Positions 63,297-64,000 of a stretch of 64,000 bases of DNA are shown here, piece by piece; positions within the stretch are counted from its first letter, which is position 1; each line of letters opens with the position of its first letter. Made by a program: the position numbers and the translations under genes. The stretch covers positions 1,798,001 through 1,862,000 of the forward strand of contig NZ_FSRT01000001.1 in NCBI RefSeq assembly GCF_900143015.1, written 5' to 3'. This stretch comes from Fibrobacter sp. UWB11. GTDB taxonomy: Bacteria; Fibrobacterota; Fibrobacteria; Fibrobacterales; Fibrobacteraceae. A model generated the notes under the pieces. That model was not told the origin of the DNA. It saw nothing but the letters and a program-made list of their open reading frames with translations, and made no database searches.

Positions 63297-64000
63297 TTAT
63301 TCGAAAGTTTCCGTCCAATCTAACAAGCCCGTTTTTCGAGCATCGGCTGTAGGCGCCACACGCACAGTACCTCCATTCACAACCATCATTTTATCGCAAT
63401 AGCGTTCCGCGTATTCCACAGAATGAGTCGAAACAATAATGCCCATTTGACGTTCCATAGCAATTTTCTTGAGCAGACGGAACAGCGCATGACTACGCGG
63501 AATATCCAAGAACGCATTCGGTTCGTCAAGCAACAAAACCTTTACCTGTTGCGCGACCGCTTCCGCCAAAAACACACGGCTGCGTTCACCATCACTCAAT
63601 TCAGCAATCGGACGATTTGCAAAAGCAGCAACATCCAAAAGATCCATCGATTCTTTGACAATGCGGTTATCTTCATCCGTACGGCTGTCAAAAATTCCAG
63701 AATACGGCGAACGTCCCAAGCGCACAAATTCGCTCACACTCATGCGAGGCGGTACCGCGCTCGACATCCGCACAAGCGAAATAGCCTGAGCACGTTCACG
63801 CGGAGCCCACTCTGTAAGCGTTTTGCCCTCTAGCGAAACCTCGCCTGCCACCGGCGAAAGCAAACCAGCAAAAGTTTTCAACAACGAACTTTTGCCGCAA
63901 CCATTCTCGCCCATCAAAGCAACAACCGTTCCCGACGAGAGTGAAAAATCAAACGGGCTTTTCATTGTTTCAAGCGCCTTACCATAGCCGACAAGCAAAT
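63297..64000 (-). CDS. ABC transporter ATP-binding protein (FecE/BtuD-like), 5' end outside window
   Basis: The C-terminal ~234 residues of an ABC ATPase whose start lies beyond the window edge; the frame is open to base 64000. Walker A GENGCGKS, Q-loop region SLVRMSSAVPPRMSV, a signature with Asp in place of the second residue after Leu-Ser (LSDGERSR), Walker B VLLLDEPNAFLD and the switch His in VSTHSVEYAERY are visible. ARMSVSEFVRLGRSPYSG-like spacing (MSVSEFVRLGRSPYSG) matches the iron-siderophore/cobalamin/heme importer group (FecE, BtuD, HmuV). Permease and binding-protein genes are expected upstream, outside the window. Confidence 0.85.
   Translation of the reverse strand, partial: LLVGYGKALETMKSPFDFSLSSGTVVALMGENGCGKSSLLKTFAGLLSPVAGEVSLEGKTLTEWAPRERAQAISLVRMSSAVPPRMSVSEFVRLGRSPYSGIFDSRTDEDNRIVKESMDLLDVAAFANRPIAELSDGERSRVFLAEAVAQQVKVLLLDEPNAFLDIPRSHALFRLLKKIAMERQMGIIVSTHSVEYAERYCDKMMVVNGGTVRVAPTADARKTGLLDWTETFE

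Overview
The window looks like chromosomal DNA of a Fibrobacter species (phylum Fibrobacterota, fibre-degrading gut bacteria). The grounds are a lipoprotein with the Fibrobacter major-paralogue (FISUMP) domain, several secreted glycan-active lipoproteins with very long Ser-rich linkers (GH53 galactanase, expansin-like protein), a GH11 xylanase and a GH18 glycosidase, and the mix of housekeeping genes. The genus assignment is inference from these families; there is no rRNA gene here.

Layout. 1-5.4 kb: BrkB-family membrane protein, small outer-membrane protein, FISUMP lipoprotein, and a shortened UvrA-like ATPase that carries dispersed repeat elements in frame. 5.4-8.5 kb: GH18 enzyme, then a Fur/Zur-like repressor with a readable promoter and operator, and a CobW-type metallochaperone GTPase (a zinc-homeostasis pair). 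8.5-21.5 kb: GH53 galactanase, methyltransferase, ung, an Mn-type CDF exporter, an AT-rich operon of three unknown exported proteins, a 509-bp gap with an ordered array of inverted TACCAAA/TTTGGTA motifs, DUF4321-gatA, expansin, a lipoprotein and guaB. 21.6-30.4 kb: a defence-like island (Rpn/PD-(D/E)XK protein; type III restriction res and mod; UvrD-like helicase fused to an Fe-S nuclease), followed by about 500 bp of non-coding DNA with strong hairpins. 30.9-35.7 kb: GH11 xylanase, then the conserved ispE-tRNA-Gln-rplY-pth neighbourhood interrupted by a rhuM gene and a 50-residue lipoprotein. 35.9-41.6 kb: LolA-like / MMPL-RND / DUF1302-like porin / outer-membrane protein, probably an envelope lipid or hydrophobic-substrate transport operon. 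41.6-48.1 kb: a tightly coupled four-gene operon encoding an A-T-C nonribosomal-peptide-type synthetase, a STAS protein, a MATE exporter fused to a degenerate RsbW-like ATPase domain, and a membrane SpoIIE/PP2C phosphatase. 48.1-64 kb: ftsK, CHASE2 adenylate cyclase, folK-dNK-panC, rho, proC, sigma-54 activator, two tandem TraB/GumN lipoproteins, and an ABC ATPase cut by the window edge.

The most novel candidate system is the 41.6-48.1 kb operon: biosynthesis, export and a complete-looking partner-switching module (phosphatase, STAS switch, kinase-like domain) in one transcription unit, with the kinase-like domain physically part of the exporter. The second theme is repeats. I find five arrays of a degenerate heptanucleotide (CYANNRA-like, exact 7-bp period) lying in front of genes, at least three dispersed intergenic repeat families, and copies of two of them inside a coding sequence.
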